A DNA stretch of 64,000 nt from assembly GCA_902776475.1 (NCBI GenBank), contig CACYQD010000001.1:166831-230830 (forward strand), read 5' to 3'. Below, in pieces: positions 45,443-54,678 of the stretch. Source of the stretch: an uncultured Prevotellaceae bacterium (lineage in GTDB: Bacteria > Bacteroidota > Bacteroidia > Bacteroidales > Bacteroidaceae). A model generated the notes under the pieces. That model was not told where the DNA came from. It saw only the letters and a list, made by a program, of their open reading frames with translations, and did not search any database. How positions within the stretch are numbered: the stretch's first letter is position 1; each line of letters starts with the position of its first letter. The translations under genes were made by a program, and so were the position numbers.

Positions 45443-46690
45443 GTGAACCTTCCCCTTTTCATAGCCCGACGCATCTATCATGATGAAGACGACCGCCGAA
45501 AGGTGAGCCGTCCTGCCATACGCATCGCCACCGCCGGAGTGGCCATCGGCCTGGCAGTGATGATCGTATCGGTGTGTGTCGTGCTCGGTTTCAAGCACAC
45601 CATCCGCGACAAGGTGATCGGCTTCGGAAGCCACATCAATGTGGGCGACTACATGGCCTTGCAGCACGATGCGCCTTATCCCATCTGCATGGACGACAGC
45701 ACGATGGACTTCCTGAGCCACATCCCCGGGGTGAAACACGTGCAGCGCTATGCGCTCAAGCAGGGCATCCTCAAGACAGACCAGGATTTTCTGGGCGTGA
45801 TGCTCAAAGGGGTCGGCCCCGAATTTGACACCACTTTCATCGCCAGCAACATGGTGGAAGGCCGTCTGCCCGCCTTCAGCGACGAGAAGAGCAGCAACCA
45901 AATCGTCCTCTCCAAAATCATCGCCGACAAATTGCAGGTGAGCACCGGCGACCGCATCTTCGCCTATTTCATGGGCGACAACAACGTGCGCACCCGACGG
46001 CTGACCATCAGCGGCATCTACCGCACCGACATGAAACACTTCGACGAGAACATCTGCTTTGCCGATCTCTATACTGTGGTGAAACTCAATGGGTGGCAAC
46101 CCGACCAGGCGAGCGGCGCAGAAATCACCATACATGACTTTGACAAGATCGACGAGGTGGACCTGCGCATGAACGATGCCGTCGATCGCCGCGACGACAA
46201 ATACGGCGCCACCTACTCATCTCTCACCATCCAGCATTCCTACCCGCAGATCTTCGCCTGGCTCGATTTGCTCGACCTCGACGTGTGGATCATCCTCGCC
46301 CTGATGGTGGCCGTGGCAGGATTCACCATGATTTCCGGACTGCTCATCATCATCATCGAGAGGACCAGCATGATCGGCACCCTGAAGTCGATGGGCGCCA
46401 AAAACAAGACCATCCGCCACACCTTCCTCTGGTTCGCTGTCTTCATCATCGCCAAAGGAATGCTCATCGGCAACCTCCTCGGTCTGGGCATCTGCCTCCT
46501 CCAACGGTTTACCGGACTGGTGAAACTCGATGCGGAGACCTACTATGTGGATGTGGTACCTATTGAGATCAACATCCCCGCCATCGTGCTCATCAATCTC
46601 GGCACACTGCTCATCAGTGTCGCCGTGCTCATCGCACCGAGCTACCTGATTTCGCATATCCAACCTGCGAAATCCATCAAATATGAATAG
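45443..46690 (+). CDS. FtsX/LolE-type ABC transporter permease
   Basis: This 415-residue inner-membrane protein starts with GTG at 45443. It has the LolC/LolE topology: one N-terminal membrane helix (about 27-50), a large periplasmic domain (about 55-270), and three C-terminal helices (about 275-305, 328-355, 376-398). The motif IERTSMIGTLKSMGAKNKTI after the second helix is the conserved FtsX/MacB cytoplasmic loop. The family releases lipoproteins from the inner membrane with a LolD-type ATPase. No ATPase gene is nearby, so the partner must be elsewhere. Confidence 0.9.
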   Translation: MNLPLFIARRIYHDEDDRRKVSRPAIRIATAGVAIGLAVMIVSVCVVLGFKHTIRDKVIGFGSHINVGDYMALQHDAPYPICMDDSTMDFLSHIPGVKHVQRYALKQGILKTDQDFLGVMLKGVGPEFDTTFIASNMVEGRLPAFSDEKSSNQIVLSKIIADKLQVSTGDRIFAYFMGDNNVRTRRLTISGIYRTDMKHFDENICFADLYTVVKLNGWQPDQASGAEITIHDFDKIDEVDLRMNDAVDRRDDKYGATYSSLTIQHSYPQIFAWLDLLDLDVWIILALMVAVAGFTMISGLLIIIIERTSMIGTLKSMGAKNKTIRHTFLWFAVFIIAKGMLIGNLLGLGICLLQRFTGLVKLDAETYYVDVVPIEINIPAIVLINLGTLLISVAVLIAPSYLISHIQPAKSIKYE

Positions 46691-46741
46691 TTTTTTCCTT
46701 TTTTTTCTCCTATTTCATACCTAAAGGCATCTTTGCCTCAA

Positions 46742-46813
46742 AATTTGCACATTTTATTTTGAAATGTGCAAATTAGATGTTACCTTTGCACATTATTTGA
46801 AAATTTGTGCAAT
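46742..46813. promoter_or_regulatory. Four-half-site operator upstream of acyl-CoA ligases
   Basis: A perfect 13-bp inverted repeat, AATTTGCACATTT (46742-46754) and AAATGTGCAAATT (46762-46774), has a 7-bp spacer that contains the minus-33 box. A second pair follows, TTGCACA (46786-46792) and TGTGCAA (46807-46813), spanning the start of the mRNA and touching the ATG. Together these are four TTTGCACA-type half-sites in 72 bp. Confidence 0.75.
46758..46788 (+). promoter_or_regulatory. Promoter of the acyl-CoA ligase pair
   Basis: TTTG (46758-46761), 19 bp, TACCTTTG (46781-46788) is a full match to the Bacteroidetes consensus. The predicted leader is about 20 nt. The box lies inside the operator-like inverted repeats. 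Confidence 0.78.
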
Positions 46814-48482
46814 GGAGTTGATAGACAATTTCAATAAAACCATAGAAAGAAGCATTGTATCAAATTGGGACTACGCCGCACTCACGGATTACAAAGGTGC
46901 CACTCTTCAGTTCAAGGACGTAGCCCGCAAGATCGAAAAGATGCATATCATCATGGAACAGGTCGGCGTGCGCAAAGGTGACAAGATCGCCATGTGCGGC
47001 CGCAATAGCGCTCACTGGGGTGTTGCATTCCTCGCCACCCTGTCGTATGGCGCAGTGGCCGTTCCGATCCTTCATGAGTTCAATGCCGAACAAATACACA
47101 ACATCGTCAATCACAGCGAGGCCCGCCTGCTGTTCGTAGGCGATATCGTAGCCAAAACCATCGATCCCGGCCAGATGCCCAACATTGAGGGCATCATCTA
47201 CCTGCCCGATTTCTCCGTCTTCATGTCACGGTCCGAGAAGTTGGTCTATGCACGGGAGCACCTCAACGAACTCTTCGGAATAAAATATCCCATGTCGTTC
47301 CGCAAGTCTGATGTGCATTTCTATGAGAACGATGAAGAGGAACTTGCACTTATCAACTACACCAGCGGCACCACAGGACACTCCAAAGGCGTGATGCTCC
47401 CCTTCCGGGCCTTGACCGGAAACATGAATTTCATCTTGGACAAGCTCGGCAACCCTTACATGAAACCCCAAAGCAACATGCTGAGCATCCTGCCCATGGC
47501 ACACATGTATGGCATGGCCGTGGAATTCCTCTTCCCATTCTCCTTCGGAATGCATCTCTTCTTCCTCACGCGTCTCCCCTCCCCCGCCATCATCGCACAG
47601 GCTTTCACCGATATCAAACCAGCGCTGGTGGTCGCCGTGCCGCTCATCATCGAGAAAATCATCCGCAAGCGCGTCTTCCCCAAAATACAGAACAACGCCG
47701 TCAGGCTGTTGCTCAACATGCCCGTCATCAACAAGAAGGTGAAACAGAAAATCTGCGAGCAGGTGTACGAGGCATTTGGAGGCAACGCATACGAGATCAT
47801 TATCGGTGGAGCCGCCCTCAACAAGGAGGTGGAAGCCTTCCTCCACAGCATCGACTTCCCCTATACCGTGGGGTATGGCACCACAGAATGCGCACCGCTG
47901 ATTTCCTACAGCGACTATAAGAACTACGCAGAAGGCAGTTGCGGACGGGCGGTCGACGGCATGGAGGTGCGCATCCTGAGCAGCAACCCTCACACGAGAG
48001 AGGGCGAAATCGTAACACGCGGCAAGAATGTCATGCTCGGTTACTACAAGAACATAGAAGCCACAAAGGAAGCCATCGATGCAGAGGGATGGTACCACAC
48101 CGGTGACCTCGGCACGATGGATTATGATGGCAACATCTACATCCGGGGAAGGAAAAAGAACATGCTGCTCAGCAGCAACGGACAAAACGTCTATCCCGAG
48201 GAGATTGAGGACAAGCTCAACTCCATGGCCTTGGTCAGCGAGAGCATCGTCATCCAGCAAGAGGACAAGTTCATCGCCCTGGTGCATCCTGATTTCGACG
48301 AAGCCAAGTCGATGGGATTCACACAGGAAGACCTGGAGAAAGTCATGGAGCAGAACCGCATCGACCTCAATGCCTCCATGCCTGCTTACAGCAAGTTGAC
48401 GGCCATCCGCATCCATGAGGATGAATTTGCCAAGACACCCAAGAAAAGCATCAAGAGATATCTATACCAAAACGTCATATAA
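46812..48482 (+). CDS. AMP-binding long-chain acyl-CoA ligase, copy 1
   Basis: This 556-residue ANL-superfamily enzyme activates fatty acids to acyl-AMP and then acyl-CoA. Signatures are the P-loop-like INYTSGTTGHSKGVM, the acyl-binding GYGTTECAPLIS, the GWYHTGDLG hinge region and a C-terminal Lys in TPKKSIKRYLY. There is no signal peptide or membrane helix. The start at 46812 follows the promoter, and an in-frame upstream extension would begin before it. It is one of two tandem paralogs and presumably the first gene of a two-gene transcript. The operator overlapping its promoter suggests tight control, perhaps by a fatty-acid-responsive regulator (inference). Confidence 0.93.
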   Translation: MELIDNFNKTIERSIVSNWDYAALTDYKGATLQFKDVARKIEKMHIIMEQVGVRKGDKIAMCGRNSAHWGVAFLATLSYGAVAVPILHEFNAEQIHNIVNHSEARLLFVGDIVAKTIDPGQMPNIEGIIYLPDFSVFMSRSEKLVYAREHLNELFGIKYPMSFRKSDVHFYENDEEELALINYTSGTTGHSKGVMLPFRALTGNMNFILDKLGNPYMKPQSNMLSILPMAHMYGMAVEFLFPFSFGMHLFFLTRLPSPAIIAQAFTDIKPALVVAVPLIIEKIIRKRVFPKIQNNAVRLLLNMPVINKKVKQKICEQVYEAFGGNAYEIIIGGAALNKEVEAFLHSIDFPYTVGYGTTECAPLISYSDYKNYAEGSCGRAVDGMEVRILSSNPHTREGEIVTRGKNVMLGYYKNIEATKEAIDAEGWYHTGDLGTMDYDGNIYIRGRKKNMLLSSNGQNVYPEEIEDKLNSMALVSESIVIQQEDKFIALVHPDFDEAKSMGFTQEDLEKVMEQNRIDLNASMPAYSKLTAIRIHEDEFAKTPKKSIKRYLYQNVI

Positions 48483-48492
48483 ATAATACGTG

Positions 48493-50169
48493 ATGGAACA
48501 CATACCTAATTTCAATGAATTGATCGAGAAGAGCATCAAGGAGCACTGGAACCTGGATGCACTGACAGATTATAAAGGCGTCACACTGCAGTATCATGAT
48601 GTCGCACGGAAGATAGAGAAACTCCACATCATGTTTGAGAGCAGCGGTGTGAAGCGAGGTGACAAAATTGCGCTATGCGGCCGCAACAGTGCCGGATGGG
48701 CTTCCGCTTTTCTCGCCACCCTCACATACGGCGCCGTGGCCGTGCCCATCCTGCATGAGTTCACGGCCGACCAGATCCACAACATCGTCAATCACAGCGG
48801 GGCCAAACTGCTCTTCGCCGGCGACGTGGTTTCAACCCAGGTGGATCCCACCAAGATGCCCGACATCGAAGGCATCATCTATATCCCCGACTACTCCTTG
48901 CTGTTCTCCCGCTCCGACAAGCTCACCTTCGCCCGTGAGCACCTCAATGAGATGTTCGGCAAGAAATATCCCAAATATTTCCGGCAGGAGCATGTCAGCT
49001 ACTACCGGGAACAGAGTCCCGAGGAGATGGCCCTGATCAACTACACCAGCGGCACCACAGGATTCTCCAAGGGTGTGATGATTCCCTACCGGGCCATCTG
49101 GAGCAACTTCGACTTCGCCTGCCATGTGATGGGAGACCACGTCAACAAAGGCGACAACGTGCTGAGCATCCTGCCCATGGCACACATGTACGGCATGTCG
49201 TTCGAGTTCATCTATGAATTCCTGCGCGGCTGCCACATCTTCTACCTCACCCGCGTGCCATCGCCGGCCATCATCGCCAAGGCTTTCGCCGAAGTGAAGC
49301 CCGTCGTGATCATTGCCGTGCCTCTGGTCATCGAGAAAATCATCAAGAAAAAGGTATTCCCCATCATCCAGAACAACCGCATGCGGCTGTTGCTCAACAT
49401 GCCCGTGGTCAACAAGAAAGTGCGCCAGACCATACGCGACCAAGTGGTCAAGTCGTTCGGCGGCAATTTCTTTGAGGTAATCATCGGAGGAGCCGCCTTC
49501 AACCAGGAGGTGGAGTCATTCCTCCACCGCATCGAGTTCCCCTATACCGTGGGATATGGTGCTACAGAGTGCGCCCCCATCATCTGCTATGCCGACTACC
49601 GCGAGTTCGTACCTGGCAGTTGCGGCAAGGTTGCCATCCACAATGAGATCAGGATTGCCAGCAGCGATCCGCAGAATATCCCGGGCGAGATCCTGGTCAG
49701 AGGTCTCAACGTGATGCTCGGCTATTATAAGAACGAAGAGGCCACACGGCAGACCATCGATAAAGACGGATGGTATCACACCGGCGACCTTGGCGTGATG
49801 GACACCGAAGGAAATGTCTTCATCAAAGGGCGCAGCAAATACATGCTCCTGGGCGCCAACGGACAGAACATCTATCCGGAGGAGATCGAAGACAAGCTCA
49901 ACTCCATGACTCTGGTCAACGAGAGCATCGTCATCCAGGAAGAGGACAAACTTGTCGGACTCGTCCATCCCGATCTTGACGAGGCCCATGCCCTGGGATT
50001 CACCAACAGTGACCTGGAGAATATCATGGAGCAAAACCGCAAGGAACTCAACAACATGCTCCCTGCCTACAGCAAAATCTCCTCCATCAGACTTCAGCAG
50101 GAGGAATTTGAGAAAACACCCAAGAAAAGCATCAAGCGATTCCTTTATCTGACGAAATCATTTATCTAA
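48493..50169 (+). CDS. AMP-binding long-chain acyl-CoA ligase, copy 2
   Basis: This 558-residue paralog of the preceding protein shares most of its motifs: INYTSGTTGFSKGVM, GYGATECAPIIC, GWYHTGDLGVMD and TPKKSIKRFLY. The two align without gaps over most of their length, so they arose by tandem duplication; differences lie mainly in the acyl-binding region (LPMAHMYGMSFEFIYEFLRG against the first copy's FLFPFSFG). Different chain-length preference is likely but not readable. It begins 10 bp after copy 1, so it is cotranscribed, and a strong terminator follows. ATG at 48493 is preferred over the adjacent GTG at 48490. Confidence 0.93.
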   Translation: MEHIPNFNELIEKSIKEHWNLDALTDYKGVTLQYHDVARKIEKLHIMFESSGVKRGDKIALCGRNSAGWASAFLATLTYGAVAVPILHEFTADQIHNIVNHSGAKLLFAGDVVSTQVDPTKMPDIEGIIYIPDYSLLFSRSDKLTFAREHLNEMFGKKYPKYFRQEHVSYYREQSPEEMALINYTSGTTGFSKGVMIPYRAIWSNFDFACHVMGDHVNKGDNVLSILPMAHMYGMSFEFIYEFLRGCHIFYLTRVPSPAIIAKAFAEVKPVVIIAVPLVIEKIIKKKVFPIIQNNRMRLLLNMPVVNKKVRQTIRDQVVKSFGGNFFEVIIGGAAFNQEVESFLHRIEFPYTVGYGATECAPIICYADYREFVPGSCGKVAIHNEIRIASSDPQNIPGEILVRGLNVMLGYYKNEEATRQTIDKDGWYHTGDLGVMDTEGNVFIKGRSKYMLLGANGQNIYPEEIEDKLNSMTLVNESIVIQEEDKLVGLVHPDLDEAHALGFTNSDLENIMEQNRKELNNMLPAYSKISSIRLQQEEFEKTPKKSIKRFLYLTKSFI

Positions 50170-50185
50170 CAGAATACACATCTAC

Positions 50186-50214
50186 AAGGGCGGCCTGTCG
50201 GGCCGCCCTTTTTT
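50186..50214 (+). terminator. Intrinsic terminator after acyl-CoA ligases
   Basis: A perfect 10-bp GC-rich stem (50186-50195 with 50201-50210) with a 5-nt loop is followed by six T. Confidence 0.9.
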
Positions 50215-50316
50215 ATCCTCCGCATGGATTACAGGCTGCAGGAAAGGCAAGCCAATCCAAATCAGCCAATCAAGTCTGTGCTTAGCCAATTTAAGCTGAT
50301 TCGGAACAAGTCCGGA

Positions 50317-50811
50317 TTATGCGTCAGCAAACACTTTCCCGTCGTCGAGGGTAATCTGCAGTTGGGTGTATTCGCAGTGGAAATCGTGCTCCAAACGATC
50401 CAGATAGCGGGCACTCTCCCATTTACACATCGGCAGGTCGTGAAGCAAGTAGTTGCCGCAAGCCTCCGGGCGTGTGGCGGGCACTTCTGTCTGCGTGAGA
50501 ATCCATTTCAGACATCTGATGGTCAGTTGGCGCATGTCCTCCACGGAGTATGTTCCCGTCATGATGATATACATGCCCGTAAGACAACCCATAGGACCTA
50601 CATACACCACATCGTCCTTCGCCTCGGAATTGCGAAACCAAGTGGCCATCAGATGTTCCAGACTGTGCATGGCTGCCGGAGCCACGGCGGGCTCTTGGTT
50701 GGGTTCTGTGATACGCAGGTCAAAGGTGGTGAAACCTCTATCCTCACGCGAGACATAGATGCCTGGCTTCAGGTGGGTGTGGTCGATGGTGAAACTCTGT
50801 ATAACTTCCAT
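50317..50811 (-). CDS. luxS: S-ribosylhomocysteine lyase LuxS
   Basis: This 164-residue enzyme cleaves S-ribosylhomocysteine to homocysteine and the AI-2 precursor DPD. Metal ligands are in place: His49 and His53 in HSLEHLMAT, and Cys118 in EACGNYLLHDL. The catalytic Cys76 lies in GPMGCLTGMY, where many family members have SPMGCRTGF or GCQTG. The ATG at 50811 fits LuxS length; an 8-codon upstream extension is possible but atypical. No Pfs nucleosidase gene lies beside it. A minus-strand TATTTTTG box at 50861-50854 may be its minus-7 element. Confidence 0.93.
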   Translation of the reverse strand: MEVIQSFTIDHTHLKPGIYVSREDRGFTTFDLRITEPNQEPAVAPAAMHSLEHLMATWFRNSEAKDDVVYVGPMGCLTGMYIIMTGTYSVEDMRQLTIRCLKWILTQTEVPATRPEACGNYLLHDLPMCKWESARYLDRLEHDFHCEYTQLQITLDDGKVFADA

Positions 50812-50900
50812 GATAATGTATTGATTAAACTGCAATCTTCATGCTTTAGGCTGCAAAAATACTCATTTTTCTTCAAATAGTGTACCGCCAGAAAGAGATA

Positions 50901-51809
50901 TCAGTCATCTGCGCAACCTTTGTTGGCGAAATACACGCCCACAAGAATCAGCGATGAGCCCATGTATGCCATGGCCGTCATGGGCTCATCCAGAAAAATA
51001 GCACTGAAAACGACCGTTGCCACCGGAATGAGATAGCAATAATTGGAGATGGTCACCGCCCCCAGTTTGGTGATGGCGATATTCCACACGGCAAAACACA
51101 TAAACGAGGCGATGAGACCCAGGAAAAGCAAGTTGAGCATCACGTTCCACTGCATCAAACCTGACAGATCATATTGCCAGGGTTTGAAGAAGAAGATGGG
51201 CAAGGATGACAACACGCCATAGAAAAACACTTTCCGTGTGATGAAAATCGTATCATAACGGTCGCCCAGTATTTTGATCAGATAACTGTAGAGTCCCCAG
51301 CACAAAGCGGCCGCCGCTGCCATCAGGTCACCCATGGGATTGAGCTTTAGCACCACTTGACCATTGAAAATGACGATACCGATGCCCAAAATAGCCAACA
51401 AACTGCCAATGATGAGGATTTTACGCACAGGGAGGTTTCTATAGGTCATCAAAATGAAAACCATCGTGATCAGCGGTGAAGTACTGACGATAAAACTCAC
51501 ATTATTCACATAAGTCAGTCCGACAGCTACATTTTCTGTAATGAAATAGAGAGAACCGCCTGTGATACCCAACAACAGCAGCAGCAACTCGTCTCTCCAA
51601 CTGTCTGCAAACAACTTCCGTGGAGAGAAAGCAATGATGGCCAGATAGGCGAGCAAAAACCTGACAAAAAACACCTCATCCGCCCTCATGCCGGCCTTCA
51701 TCAACAGTTTGGTGCTGACCAAGGTACTGCCCCATATGGCAACCACGGCTATGGCTACAACATGATAAATAAGATGAGTGCGTGTCACGGTGCTGACAGG
51801 TGATTTCAT
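50901..51809 (-). CDS. EamA/DMT family transporter
   Basis: This 302-residue inner-membrane protein shows about ten hydrophobic helices in two EamA repeats of five, the drug/metabolite transporter pattern (for example AIAVVAIWGSTLVSTKLLMK at the start and PVATVVFSAIFLDEP in the second repeat). Family members export amino acids, nucleosides or other metabolites; substrate is not predictable. It has a consensus promoter directly upstream and sits ahead of luxS on the same strand with an 89-bp gap, so partial read-through into luxS is possible. Confidence 0.92.
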   Translation of the reverse strand: MKSPVSTVTRTHLIYHVVAIAVVAIWGSTLVSTKLLMKAGMRADEVFFVRFLLAYLAIIAFSPRKLFADSWRDELLLLLLGITGGSLYFITENVAVGLTYVNNVSFIVSTSPLITMVFILMTYRNLPVRKILIIGSLLAILGIGIVIFNGQVVLKLNPMGDLMAAAAALCWGLYSYLIKILGDRYDTIFITRKVFFYGVLSSLPIFFFKPWQYDLSGLMQWNVMLNLLFLGLIASFMCFAVWNIAITKLGAVTISNYCYLIPVATVVFSAIFLDEPMTAMAYMGSSLILVGVYFANKGCADD

Positions 51810-51832
51810 AGTATAAAAATCGAACTTTTATG

Positions 51833-51864
51833 CAAAAGTAATCAATTTCCAAGAAATCGCCAAA
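51833..51864 (-). promoter_or_regulatory. Promoter of the EamA transporter gene
   Basis: On the minus strand TTTG (51864-51861), 20 bp, TACTTTTG (51840-51833) is a full consensus match. The leader should be short, about 20 nt. Confidence 0.78.
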
Positions 51865-51892
51865 CAAAACGAGACAAATAAATGTGTTATAT

Positions 51893-51924
51893 TTTGCACT
51901 TCATCGGTATTTTTACTATTTTTG
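51893..51924 (+). promoter_or_regulatory. Promoter of the second C10 protease gene
   Basis: TTTG (51893-51896), 20 bp, TATTTTTG (51917-51924) is a full consensus match. It is back to back with the EamA promoter and gives a leader of about 115 nt before the preferred ATG at 52046. Confidence 0.75.
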
Positions 51925-52045
51925 TCAGGAAAACATCCAATTGTTGAAAACCACCGTTTATTTGCCAGTTCACTGAGCAATCCCTACTCTCAGTTTACCT
52001 ACTTGTCGACTATTACTTTCTATCCACAAAAAAATGTATATTAGT

Positions 52046-54493
52046 ATGAAAAAACGATTAACCATTATGCTTGTTCTGGCTATGCCGCTGATCCTCTCTG
52101 CCCATCCGATTGATAAGGATAAGGCACTTCTGATAGCCAATCAGTATCTCGCCGATGTCAGCACGCGCACAGCCTCAGCCATGCACAGAGCACCTGTCCA
52201 CCATCAGCTGACCTACCAGAATACAGGTTTCAAAAAACTGCACACTTTCGCCGACAAGACAAATGGCGGTTTTGTCGTCGTGGCGGGTGATGACCGGGTA
52301 CCACAGCCTGTTTTGGCCTATAGCGAGACGGACAAAATCGATATGAACCTCATGCCCGAAGTCATGCAGGTCATGTTGCAGAGTTACGAAGAGCAAATCG
52401 CCAACCTTCCACCCAATTACGCTCCAACGGCAAACTCGGAGACAGCAGAGCGTGAGGTGATCTACCCGCTGGTACCCACCATGTGGCATCAATATCTGCC
52501 CTTCTGCTACGACACGCCCTATGACGAAATTGCTGAACGAAACACGCCGGTGGGATGCGTGGCTCTGACGCTTTCCCAATTGATGTACTATTATCAATAT
52601 CCCACAGCCACCACGATAGAGATACCGGCTTATTCCACTTATTCTGGATATGACATGCCGGCCTTGCCGCCGACGTCCTTTGATTATTCAAAAATGCATC
52701 TCAACTATGAGCATATCTACGGCAGAGAGGAAGTTGACGCCACCGACCCCTCTGTCAAGGAAGTCTGCAAGTTGATGATGTATACCGGCTGCGCCTTGAA
52801 GATGGAATACTCCTCAGGCGGCTCCGCTTCCACGTTCGACATCGATACCATTGCCAAGTATTTCGGATACGACAAGGGCGCCCGTTATGAGTATGCCGGA
52901 AACTATCCGCATGACATCTGGGAAGAAATGATTTACAACGAACTGAAAGCCGGTCGGCCAGTGCCCTATTCGGCAGGAGGAGTCGGTGCTCAAAACCACC
53001 AGTTCATCATCGATGGCTACGATGGGAAAGGCCATTTCCATGCCAACATCGGTGAAATAGGACGTGGCAGCTTCAACCAATATTATCTTTTAGGCGCCAT
53101 TGAAGAGACTAGGACACAGACAGGCCAGGTGCTTTTCAGTGGCTATAACATCTATCAACGGGGAATCCTCGGGTTCCAACCTGACAAGGGCAACGCCCGT
53201 TTGCCGATCGTCAGTGTTGACTATGGTGACTATGCGCTCGCAAAGACGGACTTCACCCGATCGTCATCATCGGCAGACTTCAAGGGTGTGGTCTTGAAAG
53301 CCACCATGACACGGCACGACAACAATGGCATCAGCATGGATTACGGCTGGGGATTGTATCAGGATGGACTGCTGAAGAAAGTATTGTATTCGGCCACCTC
53401 CACAGAAACGACCATTCCACTCAACAAGAGTTTCGATATGGGCAGGAACCTGCCTGAAGGCAACTACCAGTTCTTCCCCATCTACCGCAATCATGGTGCC
53501 GAGGAATGGGAAACCTATCTGGAATATTTATATACCGACGCCAACGGTAATCCCATGCGCCACTACACGACCAAAATAGAAAAACAAAAAATGCACATCG
53601 GTGTGTCATCTACGGAGCCCAACATCACCCTTGACAAAATCGAGTACTATACGCCCTTCGAAGGTGAAAGGTTGATCGCCCAAATCTTCTTCACCAATGG
53701 CGGAACCAACTATGAGAACCATGCCTTCTACTGGATTGACGGAGAAATGAGAGCTGGCGCCGGCATGTATATCGACCCGGGGAAGTCGGGAGAGGTCATT
53801 TTATATATGCCCGCACCTTCCAAAGGTTCACACAATGTGAAAATCACGACCGATTGGGATGGAGAAGATGTGATATATACCGGGAAACTGGAAATCACAG
53901 ATGCGCCCTCTTTCCAATTGGAATACACGCCCACCGTTACGGGTATAGAAAGTGACGGCAATGGCCTACGGTATATCCACAACCAGATTGACATCGAAGT
54001 TAAAATCAAGAACGTCGGCAAGACCATCTACAACAACAAAATTTTTGGTTTTATGGAAGAATACCTCAATGGAGGGAATGGACATATCGTAGGGGATGAA
54101 GCTACTGGGAATCCCAGATGGATATGGGATGATGTCAGATATGTGCGTCTGGAACCCGGGGAAACCAAAACTTTATCTTTCTCCATCGGCAGGGAAACCA
54201 TGAGGCCCAATGATTATTTATACGGTGTATCTATTTCCGCCTACCATAATCACAACAAGCAAGAATCAATGTATGTGGATGGGTATTTCTACTATATGGA
54301 TGACACCACAGGCAAACCAGGCGATGTGAACCATGACAACAGCGTCAACGTGTCGGATATCATGGCCATTGTCAACTACATCCTCGGAAGCAAGCCTTCG
54401 GTATTCTTTGAGAAGGAAGCCGACATCAACCATGACAACAGTATCAACGTATCAGATATCATGGCCATCGTCAACCACATCCTCACCCATTAA
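52046..54493 (+). CDS. Divergent C10 family cysteine protease with dockerin-like repeats
   Basis: This protein of about 815 residues (start 52046; ATG at 52034 is the alternative) has a signal peptide, a propeptide-like region, and a C10 domain. The predicted Cys171 lies in PVGCVALTLSQ and His318 in NHQFIIDGY. Downstream of the His the family's conserved NWGW motif is replaced by NIGEIGRG, so catalytic efficiency or specificity is probably changed. Beta-sandwich domains follow, and the C-terminus holds two near-identical dockerin-type repeats (DVNHDNSVNVSDIMAIV and DINHDNSINVSDIMAIV). It is only distantly similar to the first C10 protease outside the active-site motifs. Confidence 0.88.
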   Translation: MKKRLTIMLVLAMPLILSAHPIDKDKALLIANQYLADVSTRTASAMHRAPVHHQLTYQNTGFKKLHTFADKTNGGFVVVAGDDRVPQPVLAYSETDKIDMNLMPEVMQVMLQSYEEQIANLPPNYAPTANSETAEREVIYPLVPTMWHQYLPFCYDTPYDEIAERNTPVGCVALTLSQLMYYYQYPTATTIEIPAYSTYSGYDMPALPPTSFDYSKMHLNYEHIYGREEVDATDPSVKEVCKLMMYTGCALKMEYSSGGSASTFDIDTIAKYFGYDKGARYEYAGNYPHDIWEEMIYNELKAGRPVPYSAGGVGAQNHQFIIDGYDGKGHFHANIGEIGRGSFNQYYLLGAIEETRTQTGQVLFSGYNIYQRGILGFQPDKGNARLPIVSVDYGDYALAKTDFTRSSSSADFKGVVLKATMTRHDNNGISMDYGWGLYQDGLLKKVLYSATSTETTIPLNKSFDMGRNLPEGNYQFFPIYRNHGAEEWETYLEYLYTDANGNPMRHYTTKIEKQKMHIGVSSTEPNITLDKIEYYTPFEGERLIAQIFFTNGGTNYENHAFYWIDGEMRAGAGMYIDPGKSGEVILYMPAPSKGSHNVKITTDWDGEDVIYTGKLEITDAPSFQLEYTPTVTGIESDGNGLRYIHNQIDIEVKIKNVGKTIYNNKIFGFMEEYLNGGNGHIVGDEATGNPRWIWDDVRYVRLEPGETKTLSFSIGRETMRPNDYLYGVSISAYHNHNKQESMYVDGYFYYMDDTTGKPGDVNHDNSVNVSDIMAIVNYILGSKPSVFFEKEADINHDNSINVSDIMAIVNHILTH

Positions 54494-54504
54494 AAGGAGT
54501 AAGC

Positions 54505-54613
54505 CCCTCACCCGTCCTCTCCCAAAGGGAGAGGGGATTACCATCATTCGCGAGTGCTTCAGCCGTTTGGTTGGGATGAGTTCAAAAGTAGAGACGCCAC
54601 ATCGTGACGTCTC
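54505..54613. repeat. REP-like palindromes
   Basis: Two separate palindromes lie in the gap after the C10 gene. The first is CCTCTCCC-aaa-GGGAGAGG (54516-54534), preceded by CCCCTCACCC, a form of extragenic palindrome seen in many bacterial genomes. The second pairs GAGACG (54591-54596) with CGTCTC (54608-54613), and CAC (54598-54600) with GTG (54604-54606). They look like dispersed repeats, but copy number cannot be seen from one window. Confidence 0.6.
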
Positions 54614-54623
54614 AAAAAGAGGA

Positions 54624-54657
54624 AAGAGGGGATGTGCTGGTTGGCACATCCCCTCTT
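54624..54657. terminator. Bidirectional hairpin terminator
   Basis: A 14-bp perfect stem (54624-54637 with 54644-54657) with a 6-nt loop lies between the C10 gene and the convergent zinc peptidase gene. It has short AA and TT flanks only. Confidence 0.75.
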
Positions 54658-54678
54658 GATTGGATAAATCGTTTAACT

